Source: CAYJAB01 sp964368305
Lineage (GTDB): Bacteria; Bacillota_I; Bacilli_A; Erysipelotrichales; Erysipelotrichaceae
Assembly (NCBI GenBank): GCA_964368305.1
Contig: CAYJAB010000003.1
Span: forward strand, 1 to 64,000
Direction of reading: 5' to 3'
DNA: 64,000 nucleotides
Below are positions 26,413 through 35,082 of the stretch, piece by piece (within the stretch, counting starts at the first letter, position 1; the number at the start of each line of letters is the position of its first letter). The notes under the pieces are model-generated. The model searched no databases, had not been told where the DNA came from, and saw only the letters and a list, made by a program, of their open reading frames with translations. Position numbers and translations under genes: made by a program.

Positions 26413-27083
26413 AGTTCACCTTCCAAAAATTTTAAAATTTTTTTAAATGCATCATAGGCTACTTCTTCTTTATCTAACAATTCATGACTTCCAAGATTGT
26501 ATACAATGAGTTCTTTTTTTGTATTCTCTATTTCAGTAAATAATTTTTCACAACTTTGATAAGGTACAAATTCATCTTTTTTACTCACCATAATTAAAGT
26601 TGGACACTTAATAGAATTAAGATTTCTTTTAACATAAGAAACAAGTGATAAAAAAGAAATTGAATATCTTAAATCTAGTAACGACCTTTGCTTAAAATAA
26701 TTTAAAAAATATGGATTTCCTTTTTTATATACTTGATAGTAAAGCTTAAACATTCGTTTTAATGTATGTACACTTATGTATTTAAATGCAGGTGCAATCA
26801 GTATCAATTTGGAGATTGGATATTTTTGCGTTAAATAACTCGCTATAACGCCACCCATTGAAAAACCAAGAACATACACTGTATCACTTTGACTTAAACA
26901 TTGTTCTATACACTCTTTTGCCCTTTTTAACCAATCACGGTAATGGTAATCATTTGAAACTTCATACAAATCTATTTTTACAATATCAAAACTAGCTTCA
27001 TATGCATATTCAATAAAACGCTCAAAATCTATTGTGCGTCTTTTACCATATCCATGCAACAGTAAAAGGATTGGCCTATTCAT
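26409..27083 (-). CDS. Alpha/beta-fold hydrolase (esterase-like)
   Basis: A 224-residue hydrolase. LLLLHGYGKRR carries the oxyanion segment, GFSMGG has nucleophile Ser75, KKDEFVPY gives the Asp, and GSHELLDKE the His. The ATG at 27083 overlaps the TrmH stop (TAATG) and follows AGAGG. It is translationally coupled to the MmcQ gene. Substrate unknown. Confidence 0.8.
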   Translation of the reverse strand: MNRPILLLLHGYGKRRTIDFERFIEYAYEASFDIVKIDLYEVSNDYHYRDWLKRAKECIEQCLSQSDTVYVLGFSMGGVIASYLTQKYPISKLILIAPAFKYISVHTLKRMFKLYYQVYKKGNPYFLNYFKQRSLLDLRYSISFLSLVSYVKRNLNSIKCPTLIMVSKKDEFVPYQSCEKLFTEIENTKKELIVYNLGSHELLDKEEVAYDAFKKILKFLEGEL

Positions 27084-27814
27084 TACTGGCCTCTGAAATA
27101 ATACATACAAATCCCAGCAGCAATTGCTACATTTAAAGATTCAAATGTTTCCATTTCTATTTTTATATTTTTTTCTGTTAACTCTAGCAATTCGCTTGAA
27201 ACCCCACTGCCTTCATTCCCAAATAATAATCCTACATTCTCTGTTTTTTCAATATCAGAAAGCGCCTTCGCATTTTTAAGTGCTGTTCCATATACAACTA
27301 TACCATTTTCTTGAAGTTTTAATATAACTTCTTTTAAATCTAAGTAAGCATAATCAATTTCAAAAATTGCACCTTGTGTTGATCTTAGTATTTTATCATT
27401 ATAAATATCTGCACAATCCTTTGAAAAAATAATTTGTTTAAACCCAAATGACAATGCTGTACGAATAATTGTTCCAACATTTCCAGGATCTGCTACATTA
27501 TCAAGCAAGATTGTTTTTCTTGTATAATTAATTTCTTGAGGTCTCATACGACATACCGCAACCACATCCACAATTGAAGTCGTTTGACATATCTTTTTCA
27601 TAACCTCGTCCGTTACATAATATACTGAATGAAAATCTGATTTAAATTCTGCATTCTCTTTTATAATCAAATACTCGACAAGATCAGTATTCAACGCTTG
27701 TAATACTAAGTGAATTCCTTCTACCATAAATAAACCTGCCTCATAACGATTTTTCTTTTGAGACAATTTTACCCAATCTTTCACTTTTTGATTTGTAAGT
27801 GATGTAATAAGCAT
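27083..27814 (-). CDS. TrmH/SpoU-family RNA 2'-O-methyltransferase
   Basis: A 243-residue SPOUT methyltransferase. An N-terminal substrate-binding domain of about 85 residues is followed by the SPOUT knot, with NVGTIIRTALSFGF (motif 1, catalytic Arg/Asn), LLFGNEGSGVS (motif 2) and LNVAIAAGICMYY (motif 3). It probably methylates a ribose in rRNA or tRNA; the target cannot be told. The start at 27814 follows AAGGAT by 7 bases; the ATG three codons upstream touches that Shine-Dalgarno. Confidence 0.85.
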   Translation of the reverse strand: MLITSLTNQKVKDWVKLSQKKNRYEAGLFMVEGIHLVLQALNTDLVEYLIIKENAEFKSDFHSVYYVTDEVMKKICQTTSIVDVVAVCRMRPQEINYTRKTILLDNVADPGNVGTIIRTALSFGFKQIIFSKDCADIYNDKILRSTQGAIFEIDYAYLDLKEVILKLQENGIVVYGTALKNAKALSDIEKTENVGLLFGNEGSGVSSELLELTEKNIKIEMETFESLNVAIAAGICMYYFRGQ

Positions 27815-27815
27815 A

Positions 27816-28217
27816 CTAAACATCCTTTTCTATTTCATTTAAATAAGATTCTGCCCACTGTGCACAATCGTAAATCAGTTCATTACAATCACAGTTGTTT
27901 TCTTTTAGTTCACTGCATAATAAATAGTGATGACGCTCTTTAAATTTTTCCATATATTCTTTTGTAATTAAAGAAGCTTTCACACCCAATAAATTCTTTC
28001 TTTTTAATTCATGGTCAGCGTGGTATCCAATTACAATTGCCATCCCATTTGCAGCACCACATAAGCTTTTACAACCACATCCTGCCCCAAGTCCTGCAGT
28101 TAATGCTATTGCTGTGTTTTCATCTATATTACATTCTTTCGCAAAAGCACCTACAACTGCTTGTGCACAATTTTTACCATCTAATCTAATTTCAATCGCT
28201 CTTTCTGCTTTACTCAT
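27816..28217 (-). CDS. C_GCAxxG_C_C-family Cys-rich protein
   Basis: A 133-residue protein with the family motif. NCAQAVVGAF is followed by GLGAGCGCKSLCGAANG, with more Cys in ENNCDCNE and DCAQW. Members often lie near redox genes or molybdenum and selenium systems and are presumed metal- or redox-active, but their role is not settled. It precedes the TrmH gene with a 1-base gap. Confidence 0.85.
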   Translation of the reverse strand: MSKAERAIEIRLDGKNCAQAVVGAFAKECNIDENTAIALTAGLGAGCGCKSLCGAANGMAIVIGYHADHELKRKNLLGVKASLITKEYMEKFKERHHYLLCSELKENNCDCNELIYDCAQWAESYLNEIEKDV

Positions 28218-28284
28218 ATTATATCCCTCACATGTCTTCTTACTATTATTATAATGTAAAAATCATTATAAAAAAAGAGAATAA

Positions 28285-28310
28285 AAAGAAAAGAACTCAA
28301 ATTGAGTTCT
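28285..28310 (-). terminator. Terminator of the sepF-to-ileS-DUF1653 run
   Basis: Minus-strand AGAACTCAA-T-TTGAGTTCT hairpin followed by T-rich sequence, overlapping the DUF1653 stop codon. Confidence 0.75.
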
Positions 28311-28542
28311 AATCTACTTTTGTGAATCTTTTTATTTTAATCCCATCTTGCATTACATATTCATTAAACATAGATAAAGGTCTGACCCAATATCCTTTTT
28401 CTCCATATAGCTGTTGATACACAACGATATCCTCAAGTGTTTCTGAATGCTTTGCAATCATGATAACTTCATATAAGTTTCCTTTGAAATGACGATATGT
28501 CCCAAGTGATATTAAGCTAGCACTTTTACACATCTTGGACAT
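28309..28542 (-). CDS. DUF1653-family protein
   Basis: A 77-residue protein. GTYRHFKGNLYEVIMIAKHSET and VVYQQLYGEKGYWVRPLSMF are the DUF1653 motif. The family is small, cytosolic and of unknown role. It overlaps the end of ileS by about 30 bases. The Shine-Dalgarno is weak, so translational coupling to ileS is likely. The exact start is uncertain (28542 or 28533). Confidence 0.8.
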   Translation of the reverse strand: MSKMCKSASLISLGTYRHFKGNLYEVIMIAKHSETLEDIVVYQQLYGEKGYWVRPLSMFNEYVMQDGIKIKRFTKVD

Positions 28543-31241
28543 AATCCATCTTCATTCGCATTTTGTGTAATATTCCAACATCTTGGACATACAACACCTT
28601 CTGCTTTTTCTACAAGTACTTTACACACTTTGAACATTTCAAAGTCACCTTCTGTTTTAATCTCTACAGAACTTACAATTAACCATTGTGCAAATTGTGT
28701 ATCAAATACTTTTTCAACAAGTGCTTTTTGAGCATCTGATAAAACCAATATTACTTTAGCTTCAAGTGGTTTTCCGATTAATTTCTCATTACGTGCAAGC
28801 TCTAATGCTTTTAATACATCATCTCTAATCGCTAAAAGTTCTGTCATATCTTGTTTTACAAGTTCTGCATTTTCATACGTTTCAAATGTATTAAATTCAG
28901 TGAAATGTACACTTTCTGCTGTTTTATTTCCAAAGAAATCCCAAACTTCTTCTGTTGTTAATGATAGAATAGGTGCCCAAAGTTTAACTAAAGTATCCAC
29001 GGCATAATAAATCACAGATTGCGCTTGTCTTCTTCTTACATCATTTTCTTTTTCAATATAAAGAATATCTTTCGCAAAATCTAAATATAAACTACTTAAT
29101 GTATTACTCATAAATGTAATTAATGAACTAGATACCGTTAAGAAATCATGATTTAAATAAGATTTTTTTACTGAGTCATTCAATTCTTTTAATAAAACCA
29201 TTGTATATTGATCTACTTCATTCAATTGATCATACGTTAATAAATCTGTACTTGGATTAAAGTCATCTTGATGAATATTTCCAAGCATAAATCTAAATGT
29301 ATTTCTAATTTTACGATAAGAATCAGAAACTTGTTTTAAAGCATCGTCTCCAATACGTACATCTTGTTTAAAATCAATACTTGCAGCCCAAAGACGTAAA
29401 ATGTCTGCTCCATACTTCGCGATTACATCAAGTGGATCTACCGTATTTCCGATAGATTTACTCATTTTAACCCCTTTAGAATCATTTACATATCCATGCG
29501 ATAAAACCATTTTATAAGGTGCACGGTTGTTTGTAGCAGTCGCAATAATTAACGAAGAGTTAAACCATCCACGATATTGATCGCTTCCTTCAAGATATAA
29601 ATCCGCAGGATATGGAAGTCCTCTTTTCTTTAATTCATTATGTGTACTTCCTGAATCAAACCAAACATCCATAATATCTTTTTCTTTACGGTAATTTCCA
29701 TTAGGACTCGCTTCATTTGTATATCCGTATGGCAGTAAATCTTTCGCTTCTTTTTCAAACCAAACATTACTTCCATGTTCTTTAAATAATGCAGAAATAT
29801 GATCAAACACTTCTTTTTCCATAATTGGAGAATTGTCTTCATTATAAATAATTGGAATTGGAAGTCCCCATAATCTTTGTCTTGAAATACACCAATCCCC
29901 ACGATCTTTAATCATGTTGTAAAGACGTGCTTCACCCCATTCATTTCCCCATTTAGTAATTTTAATTTGATCTAATACTTGTTCACGAATTTTCTCAATA
30001 GACGCAAACCATTGTACTGTTGCACGATAAATAACTGGTTTTTTCATTCTTTCATCATGTGGATAACTATGTGTAATCCATTCAAGTGCTAAAAGATTAC
30101 CTAACTCATCTAATTTTGTAGATACTGTTTTATTTGCTTTATCGATATGCTGACCAACCAAGAAATCCCCAGCATCTTGTGTCATACATCCTTTTTCATC
30201 AACAGGACAATACGCTTTTAAGCCATATTTCATCCCAACAAAGAAGTCATCTGTCCCATGTCCTGGTGCAGTATGTACACATCCTGTTCCATCTTCTTCT
30301 ACATGATTTCCTAAAATTACAATACTAGGTCTTTCAGGGTAAAATGGATGCGTTACTGTTATATATTCTAATTCTTTTCCTTTAAATACTTGTTCAACAC
30401 CCAAATTTTCAAGATTGAATTTTTGTAGCATTTCTTCTACTTTGCTCTCTAAGAAAATTAACTTTCCTTTTTCTGTATTTACTTTTGCATATTTTAACTC
30501 TGGATTTAAACAAATCGCAAGATTTGCAGGAATTGTCCAAGGAGTTGTTGTCCAAATAACAAATCTTTCGTCCCCTTGCAATACACCTTTACCATCCAAT
30601 ACGTCAAACGCCACAAAAATAGTAGGATCTTTTTTATCCATATAAACGATTTCAGATTCTGCTAAAGCACTTTCAGATGCATATGACCAATAGATAGGTT
30701 TTAATCCTTGATAAATTAAACCTTGTAAAGCCATAGATGCAAAAGAATCAATTTGAGAAGCCTCAAAATCTTTCTTTAAAGTAATATAAGGATTATCATA
30801 ATCCGCAATTGTCCCCAATCGTTTCATCGTAGCTTTTTGAATTTCAATTTGTTTGTAAGCATATTCCTGACACTTACTTCTAAATTCACTCACAGGTAAT
30901 TCTTTTCTATTTACCCCAAGCTTTTGAATTGCATTTTCAATTGGTAAACCATGTGTATCCCATCCTGGAAAGAATGGTGTATAAAACCCATTCATCGCAT
31001 GTGATCTTACGACAAAATCTTTTAAAATACGATTCATTGCAGTTCCTGCATGTAAGTTTCCATTCGCATAAGGAGGACCATCATGTAATACATATGCTGG
31101 TTGTCCCTTGTGTGCATCTAATAGTTTGTGATAATAATCGTTTGCTTCCCATCTTTCAAGATATTTTGGTTCTTTTGTCGGTAAATTTCCTCTCATCTCA
31201 AAATCTGTTTTCGGCATTCTTAGCGTGTCTTTGAAATCCAT
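28512..31241 (-). CDS. ileS: Isoleucyl-tRNA synthetase
   Basis: Charges tRNA-Ile with editing of valine. The 909-residue protein has the HIGH motif as HDGPPYANGNLHAGT, KMSKS with KGVKMSKSIGN, and a C-terminal zinc finger CPRCWN then CPRC. The ATG at 31241 (MDFKDTLRMP) follows AAGGAG; an upstream in-frame start at 31274 lies in the T-box terminator and is rejected. A T-box with ATC specifier precedes it. Confidence 0.97.
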   Translation of the reverse strand: MDFKDTLRMPKTDFEMRGNLPTKEPKYLERWEANDYYHKLLDAHKGQPAYVLHDGPPYANGNLHAGTAMNRILKDFVVRSHAMNGFYTPFFPGWDTHGLPIENAIQKLGVNRKELPVSEFRSKCQEYAYKQIEIQKATMKRLGTIADYDNPYITLKKDFEASQIDSFASMALQGLIYQGLKPIYWSYASESALAESEIVYMDKKDPTIFVAFDVLDGKGVLQGDERFVIWTTTPWTIPANLAICLNPELKYAKVNTEKGKLIFLESKVEEMLQKFNLENLGVEQVFKGKELEYITVTHPFYPERPSIVILGNHVEEDGTGCVHTAPGHGTDDFFVGMKYGLKAYCPVDEKGCMTQDAGDFLVGQHIDKANKTVSTKLDELGNLLALEWITHSYPHDERMKKPVIYRATVQWFASIEKIREQVLDQIKITKWGNEWGEARLYNMIKDRGDWCISRQRLWGLPIPIIYNEDNSPIMEKEVFDHISALFKEHGSNVWFEKEAKDLLPYGYTNEASPNGNYRKEKDIMDVWFDSGSTHNELKKRGLPYPADLYLEGSDQYRGWFNSSLIIATATNNRAPYKMVLSHGYVNDSKGVKMSKSIGNTVDPLDVIAKYGADILRLWAASIDFKQDVRIGDDALKQVSDSYRKIRNTFRFMLGNIHQDDFNPSTDLLTYDQLNEVDQYTMVLLKELNDSVKKSYLNHDFLTVSSSLITFMSNTLSSLYLDFAKDILYIEKENDVRRRQAQSVIYYAVDTLVKLWAPILSLTTEEVWDFFGNKTAESVHFTEFNTFETYENAELVKQDMTELLAIRDDVLKALELARNEKLIGKPLEAKVILVLSDAQKALVEKVFDTQFAQWLIVSSVEIKTEGDFEMFKVCKVLVEKAEGVVCPRCWNITQNANEDGLCPRCVKVLA

Positions 31242-31261
31242 ATTTTTCTCCTTTTTCAATA

Positions 31262-31450
31262 AAAAAACGTCCATCTAAGGACGTTAATACGTGGTACCAC
31301 CTTAGTTCATATACAAATGTATATGCACTCAAACCTTTAACGCAGGCAACGGTATTGTTTCCAATACAACTCCCAAGTGATATCCTTTAATGTCCTTGTA
31401 CTTATTTACACCAACCATAAGCTCTCTATAATCAATTACATTAAGACTTG
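31262..31450 (-). promoter_or_regulatory. T-box leader (Ile, ATC specifier) of ileS
   Basis: The minus strand holds the T-box sequence AAGGTGGTACCACG (31290-31303) and a terminator AACGTCC/GGACGTT followed by T7 (31266-31285). The specifier ATC (31379-31381), followed by A and CTTG, matches isoleucine. Stem I pairs CAAGT (31446-31450) with ACTTG (31374-31378) and TTAATGT (31438-31444) with ACATTAA (31387-31393). The 5' strand therefore runs into the divIVA stop codon. Uncharged tRNA-Ile would relieve termination. Confidence 0.88.
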
Positions 31451-31923
31451 TCTTGTTCTTCGTTATCATATAGCCAATCTAATCTTGGCCCTTTTGGAAT
31501 GACTAAATCATTCAATACCTCTTGAAGTGTCTCAAGTTGAAGCTGCATATCTTTTTTAGTAATACTAGCCTCTTTCGATAACTTCGCAACTTCAAGAAGA
31601 ATCATCTTAGCAGTCGCTAATGCTTCTTCTACGATACTGTCTGCATTATGATAGGCAGTATCAATTACTCGATTCGCCTCTTTTAATGCAAGCCTTGAAA
31701 TATCATCCGCAGCTTTTTCTTTAATACTTAACTCATCCACAAGTTTTTTATATCTTTGCTTGATAAGTCCCAATTGATCATTGGCGACATTCACTTGCTT
31801 CGCATAAGATTCTATTCTCTGTTTTGTCGTTTCAAGTTCCAAGGTAAGACGTTCAACTTCCGCATCTACCGCAAATCGATCGTATCCATTTTTCATGATT
31901 CGAAAATTTGGTTTATTAGTCAT
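31441..31923 (-). CDS. divIVA: Cell-division initiation protein DivIVA
   Basis: A 160-residue coiled-coil protein. The N-terminal membrane-binding segment is GYDRFAVDAEVERLTLELETTK in shortened form, and almost all of the rest is coiled coil. It organises septal or polar membrane sites. It follows sepF and ylmH in the conserved division cluster. The C-terminal codons overlap the ileS T-box stem. It is a little shorter than the usual 165-220 residues. Confidence 0.88.
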   Translation of the reverse strand: MTNKPNFRIMKNGYDRFAVDAEVERLTLELETTKQRIESYAKQVNVANDQLGLIKQRYKKLVDELSIKEKAADDISRLALKEANRVIDTAYHNADSIVEEALATAKMILLEVAKLSKEASITKKDMQLQLETLQEVLNDLVIPKGPRLDWLYDNEEQDKS

Positions 31924-31995
31924 GATTTGCCCCTTTCCTTGTCTTTAACGCATAACAATTATTACATATTCCCCTTATTTCTTCAAGTAATATTC

Positions 31996-32751
31996 TTATT
32001 CATACTTTAATATTTCTACAATAAAATGCCCTTTTTTTGTCTTTTCAGACTTAATTTGCTCAATTTTGAATTTTCCGTATTTACGAATAGATATTATATC
32101 ATCCGATTTAATGATATACGTTGATTTACTTTGCAATAAATCATTTACATAAACCAACTCTTTTTCAAGTAAGTTTTGTGCTTTTGTGCGCGCAAGATGC
32201 GCTAAACTTGCAACGACACTATCCAGCCGTAAACTCGAAATCATCTTTGTACTTTTTACAAATGACCTTTGATATACAATTACATCATAACATTCTTCAA
32301 ATCGAATGTTTAATTTATGAATTTGTGTTAAGTTCTCTATAATAAAAGAAGCTAAATCTTCATGCACAAACAAAATTATTTCATTTTCCAACACTAATAT
32401 ATCCCCAAAACGATTCCGATTAATTTGAAGTCCCATTAAAGCACCGAGTACATCTTTATGTGCAATGCTAATAAACGAATTACGATAGCTCGCTTTCAAA
32501 CAAACAAGAGGATATTCCTTATCATCCTTTTGATCAATTTTAAGCATCTTCATTTCCGCATCTAAATAACCACCAAAAAAGTCATACTCCACTTTATTTT
32601 TCAAATACGCTTTTGCAATTGCAATTTGATTTGGTTTTAAAAAAGGAGTAAAACTTGATTGCATTCTTCTATCAGAAATAATAATTAAATCCTCTATTCT
32701 TTTTAATAATTCTTCATCATTACTAAATGTTAAATCTATTTTTTTTGGCAC
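31996..32751 (-). CDS. ylmH: RNA-binding S4-domain protein YlmH
   Basis: A 251-residue protein. An N-terminal helical region (SNDEELLKRIEDL; FTPFLKPNQIAIAKAYL) and a central domain precede a C-terminal S4 RNA-binding domain. The S4 domain starts with LRLDSVVASLAHLARTKAQNL and VYVND. YlmH family members bind ribosomal or peptidyl-tRNA complexes and belong to the sepF-divIVA cluster. The start appears to be GTG at 32751, three bases after the sepF stop, with no clear ribosome-binding site. Coupling to sepF is the likely route; ylmG is absent. Confidence 0.88.
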   Translation of the reverse strand: MPKKIDLTFSNDEELLKRIEDLIIISDRRMQSSFTPFLKPNQIAIAKAYLKNKVEYDFFGGYLDAEMKMLKIDQKDDKEYPLVCLKASYRNSFISIAHKDVLGALMGLQINRNRFGDILVLENEIILFVHEDLASFIIENLTQIHKLNIRFEECYDVIVYQRSFVKSTKMISSLRLDSVVASLAHLARTKAQNLLEKELVYVNDLLQSKSTYIIKSDDIISIRKYGKFKIEQIKSEKTKKGHFIVEILKYE

Positions 32752-32754
32752 AAA

Positions 32755-33138
32755 TTAATCTACAGCAATTTCTCCACCAACTTTTACAGTATTTGGTGTA
32801 AATAAAACAACTTCCTCTCCAACTTTTTGTCCAGATCCTTCAAGTGCATAAATTACACCTGCAAGAAAATCTAACATACGTCGTTTTGCATCTGCTTGAA
32901 GTCTTTGTGTATTAACAATTGCAGATCTTCCACATTTTAAATGATCTGAAATTGTAGCAGCTTCTTCAAACTCTCTTGGTTCAAATAAAACCATATTCGC
33001 ATCTGACATTATATCTCCCATATTTGTATATGTAGCTTTTTCATAATCAGAAAGTGCTTCTGGTTTACCCTCTGTTTGTTCTTCTGTATCTTCATCCACC
33101 ACTTCAAACCAGCCTTTAAGTTTTTCGTTTATTTTCAT
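32755..33138 (-). CDS. sepF: Cell-division protein SepF
   Basis: A 127-residue FtsZ-tethering protein. The amphipathic N-terminal helix MKINEKLKGWF is followed by an acidic linker. The C-terminal SepF domain has VLFEPREFEEAATISDHL and SAIVNTQRLQADAKRRMLDFLAG. First gene of the division cluster sepF-ylmH-divIVA, with its own ribosome-binding site GGAGG. Confidence 0.93.
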   Translation of the reverse strand: MKINEKLKGWFEVVDEDTEEQTEGKPEALSDYEKATYTNMGDIMSDANMVLFEPREFEEAATISDHLKCGRSAIVNTQRLQADAKRRMLDFLAGVIYALEGSGQKVGEEVVLFTPNTVKVGGEIAVD

Positions 33139-33173
33139 GACTATTCCTCCATTTTAAAAATTATAGCATATAT

Positions 33174-34331
33174 TTATGCTGTTTCACTACATAATAATCT
33201 TTTATATGAATACTGAATGCATAATGCACCGATGGGTGCAGATACTAAAATCACTACAACCGCAACCGCCAATATCAATTGACCACTTGAAAGATTTAAG
33301 TTTAAAGGGATTGCGCCAATAGACGCCTGCACTGTCGCTTTAGGTATAAAACTTATCATACAAAATAATTTTTCCTTAAAGTTAAAATCAGAAAATAAAA
33401 CTGAAAGATACACGCCCAACATCCTAAAAAATAGTCCACCTGCAAGTAACAATAAGATAGATGATAACTCTTGTACTGCAATCATTGGATTTACACTGCC
33501 ACCAATAAAGACAAACAAATAGATTTGCGCAACTTCCCAAATAGATGAAAACTGTTTTGCAACCTGTAAAGCATCTTCTCTTTTATTTGTAAGCTTATAT
33601 ACAAATACAATGATAACTAAAAGCGAAGAGTACCCTACATTTGATTCAAAGTAAAACAATAGCCCGCAAACGGCTAATATTACAAATAATATATATGGTG
33701 TTTTAATTGGTTTTATTGATAAAACTTTTGCAATAAATAGTCCAAATATTAATGAAAAAACAATTGATAAAATGCTACTTAGTACAATAACTTCACCTGA
33801 TCCACTTGATGATGCGATTGATAAAAATGCACTAAAAAATAACATAACAATAATATCATCAAATGATGCACTCGCAAGTATCATTTGCGGAATCCCTTTT
33901 TTTACACCATATCCTTCTTTGATAACATGAAACATACTAGGTACAACAACAGCGGGCGATACAGCAGCCACTACAGTTGCTAAAAGAAAAGAATCAATCC
34001 ATTGTATATCAAATAAGTTCACTGCAATAAAAGATATTGCAAGCATCTCAAAAAGTGCAGGAACAAAACACAAAAGTACAGTCGAAATTCCAACTTTTTT
34101 TAATAAATAAAAATCTAAAGAAATCGCAACTCTACATAAGATAATCATCAAGGCAAATGTACGGAAAATGCCAGAGATTTCTATTAGTTCAACCGATAAA
34201 ACACCTAAATTATAAGGTCCAATTATAATCCCAATAATCAGCATCCCAATAAGAGGCGGTATATTTATTTTCTGGGCAATCAACTTTGCGATTAATCCAA
34301 AAATTGTTGCATATATTATTTCTATAATCAT
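33174..34331 (-). CDS. Cation:proton antiporter (CPA-type), fluoride-riboswitch controlled
   Basis: A 385-residue integral membrane protein with about ten to twelve helices. Motifs typical of the family are IPPLIGMLIIGIIIGPYNL near the start, the charged pair in ASASFDDIIVMLF, and FIPKATVQASIGAIPL. It probably exchanges Na+ or K+ for H+. A fluoride riboswitch ends about 15 bases upstream of its start, so expression should rise when fluoride enters the cell. Whether it moves fluoride, or restores pH or ion balance after HF entry, is inference. Confidence 0.88.
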   Translation of the reverse strand: MIIEIIYATIFGLIAKLIAQKINIPPLIGMLIIGIIIGPYNLGVLSVELIEISGIFRTFALMIILCRVAISLDFYLLKKVGISTVLLCFVPALFEMLAISFIAVNLFDIQWIDSFLLATVVAAVSPAVVVPSMFHVIKEGYGVKKGIPQMILASASFDDIIVMLFFSAFLSIASSSGSGEVIVLSSILSIVFSLIFGLFIAKVLSIKPIKTPYILFVILAVCGLLFYFESNVGYSSLLVIIVFVYKLTNKREDALQVAKQFSSIWEVAQIYLFVFIGGSVNPMIAVQELSSILLLLAGGLFFRMLGVYLSVLFSDFNFKEKLFCMISFIPKATVQASIGAIPLNLNLSSGQLILAVAVVVILVSAPIGALCIQYSYKRLLCSETA

Positions 34332-34344
34332 AAAAATCCTCCAC

Positions 34345-34435
34345 TAAAAAAGCCAATGATCTATGAAAAAACATAGAAATCATCAGCTTAGTTTTAACTA
34401 AACGGTTTGGTTTTATGGGAGATTTCATTCCCATC
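34345..34435 (-). promoter_or_regulatory. Fluoride (crcB-type) riboswitch with intrinsic terminator
   Basis: Minus strand, 5' to 3'. Stem AUGGGA/UCCCAU (34415-34420 with 34429-34434) encloses AUGAAAUC. Then AAACCG, a hairpin UUUAGU/ACUAAG (34387-34402), and CUGAUGAUUUCUAUG. Loop bases GAAAUC (34421-34426) pair with GAUUUC (34376-34381), the fluoride-aptamer pseudoknot. AGCUGAUGAU (34379-34388) instead pairs with AUCAUUGGCU (34351-34360) to make a terminator with U5-6. Aptamer and terminator are mutually exclusive, an on-switch design. Confidence 0.87.
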
Positions 34436-34464
34436 ATTCATAGTATTTATATAGATTTTTAAAA

Positions 34465-34992
34465 CTAAGTTTCTAAAAGTCCATATCCCTCACTATCACG
34501 TTTATAGACTACCGCAACTGATTGTGTTTCACTATCTGTATAAACATAGAATGCATGACCTAACATTTCCATTTGTAGGATTGCTTCTTCTAAATCCATT
34601 ACTTTACAATCAATTTGTTTTGTTCTAACTAGAACATCTTCTTCTAAGATTTCTTCAGGTTCATCTGCATCAATAAAACTCATTGCAAGTTTATCTTGGT
34701 GTTTACGAGATAATCTTGTTTTTTGTCTTCTAATTTGATCTTCTAGTTTATCAACCGCAAGATCAATTGCTGCATACACATCATCGTGTGTAACTTCAGC
34801 TCTTAATAAACCTATTTTTGTAGGAATTGTAATCTCAATTTTTTGATAAATTGGATACACTTTAACAACCACATTTGCGACTGTTTCATCATCAATTAAG
34901 AAATATTTTCTTAACATCGATAACTTCTTCTCAATCTTTTCTTGCATTGCGTTAGTAATACTAACATTTTTACCATGAATATTAAATTTCAT
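34465..34992 (-). CDS. hpf: Ribosome hibernation promoting factor, long form
   Basis: Dimerises 70S ribosomes into 100S particles. The 175 residues have the N-terminal HPF domain (FNIHGKNVSITNAMQEKIEKK, shortened here) and RRQKTRLSRKHQD. An acidic linker and the C-terminal dimerisation domain QIDCKVMDLEEAILQMEML then FYVYTDSETQSVAVVYKR follow. The ATG at 34992 follows AGGAGGG with 6 bases spacing; the ATG two codons upstream would touch it. A TATAAT-like -10 lies at 35013-35018, without a clear -35. Confidence 0.95.
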   Translation of the reverse strand: MKFNIHGKNVSITNAMQEKIEKKLSMLRKYFLIDDETVANVVVKVYPIYQKIEITIPTKIGLLRAEVTHDDVYAAIDLAVDKLEDQIRRQKTRLSRKHQDKLAMSFIDADEPEEILEEDVLVRTKQIDCKVMDLEEAILQMEMLGHAFYVYTDSETQSVAVVYKRDSEGYGLLET

Positions 34993-35082
34993 AACCATCC
35001 CTCCTTATATTAATTATACCCCTAATAAGTTAAAAGAAGAGACTTCTTTTAATTTAATTATGTGATATAATTAAAGAAGCGG

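Noticed and set aside
29630..31234. Plus- and minus-strand frames inside ileS
   Set aside because: Shadows of ileS; the synthetase reading explains the region fully.
35030..35052. Hairpin TTAAAAGAAG/CTTCTTTTAA upstream of hpf
   Set aside because: No proper T run on either strand; could be a weak terminator of the phospholipase transcript but not supportable.
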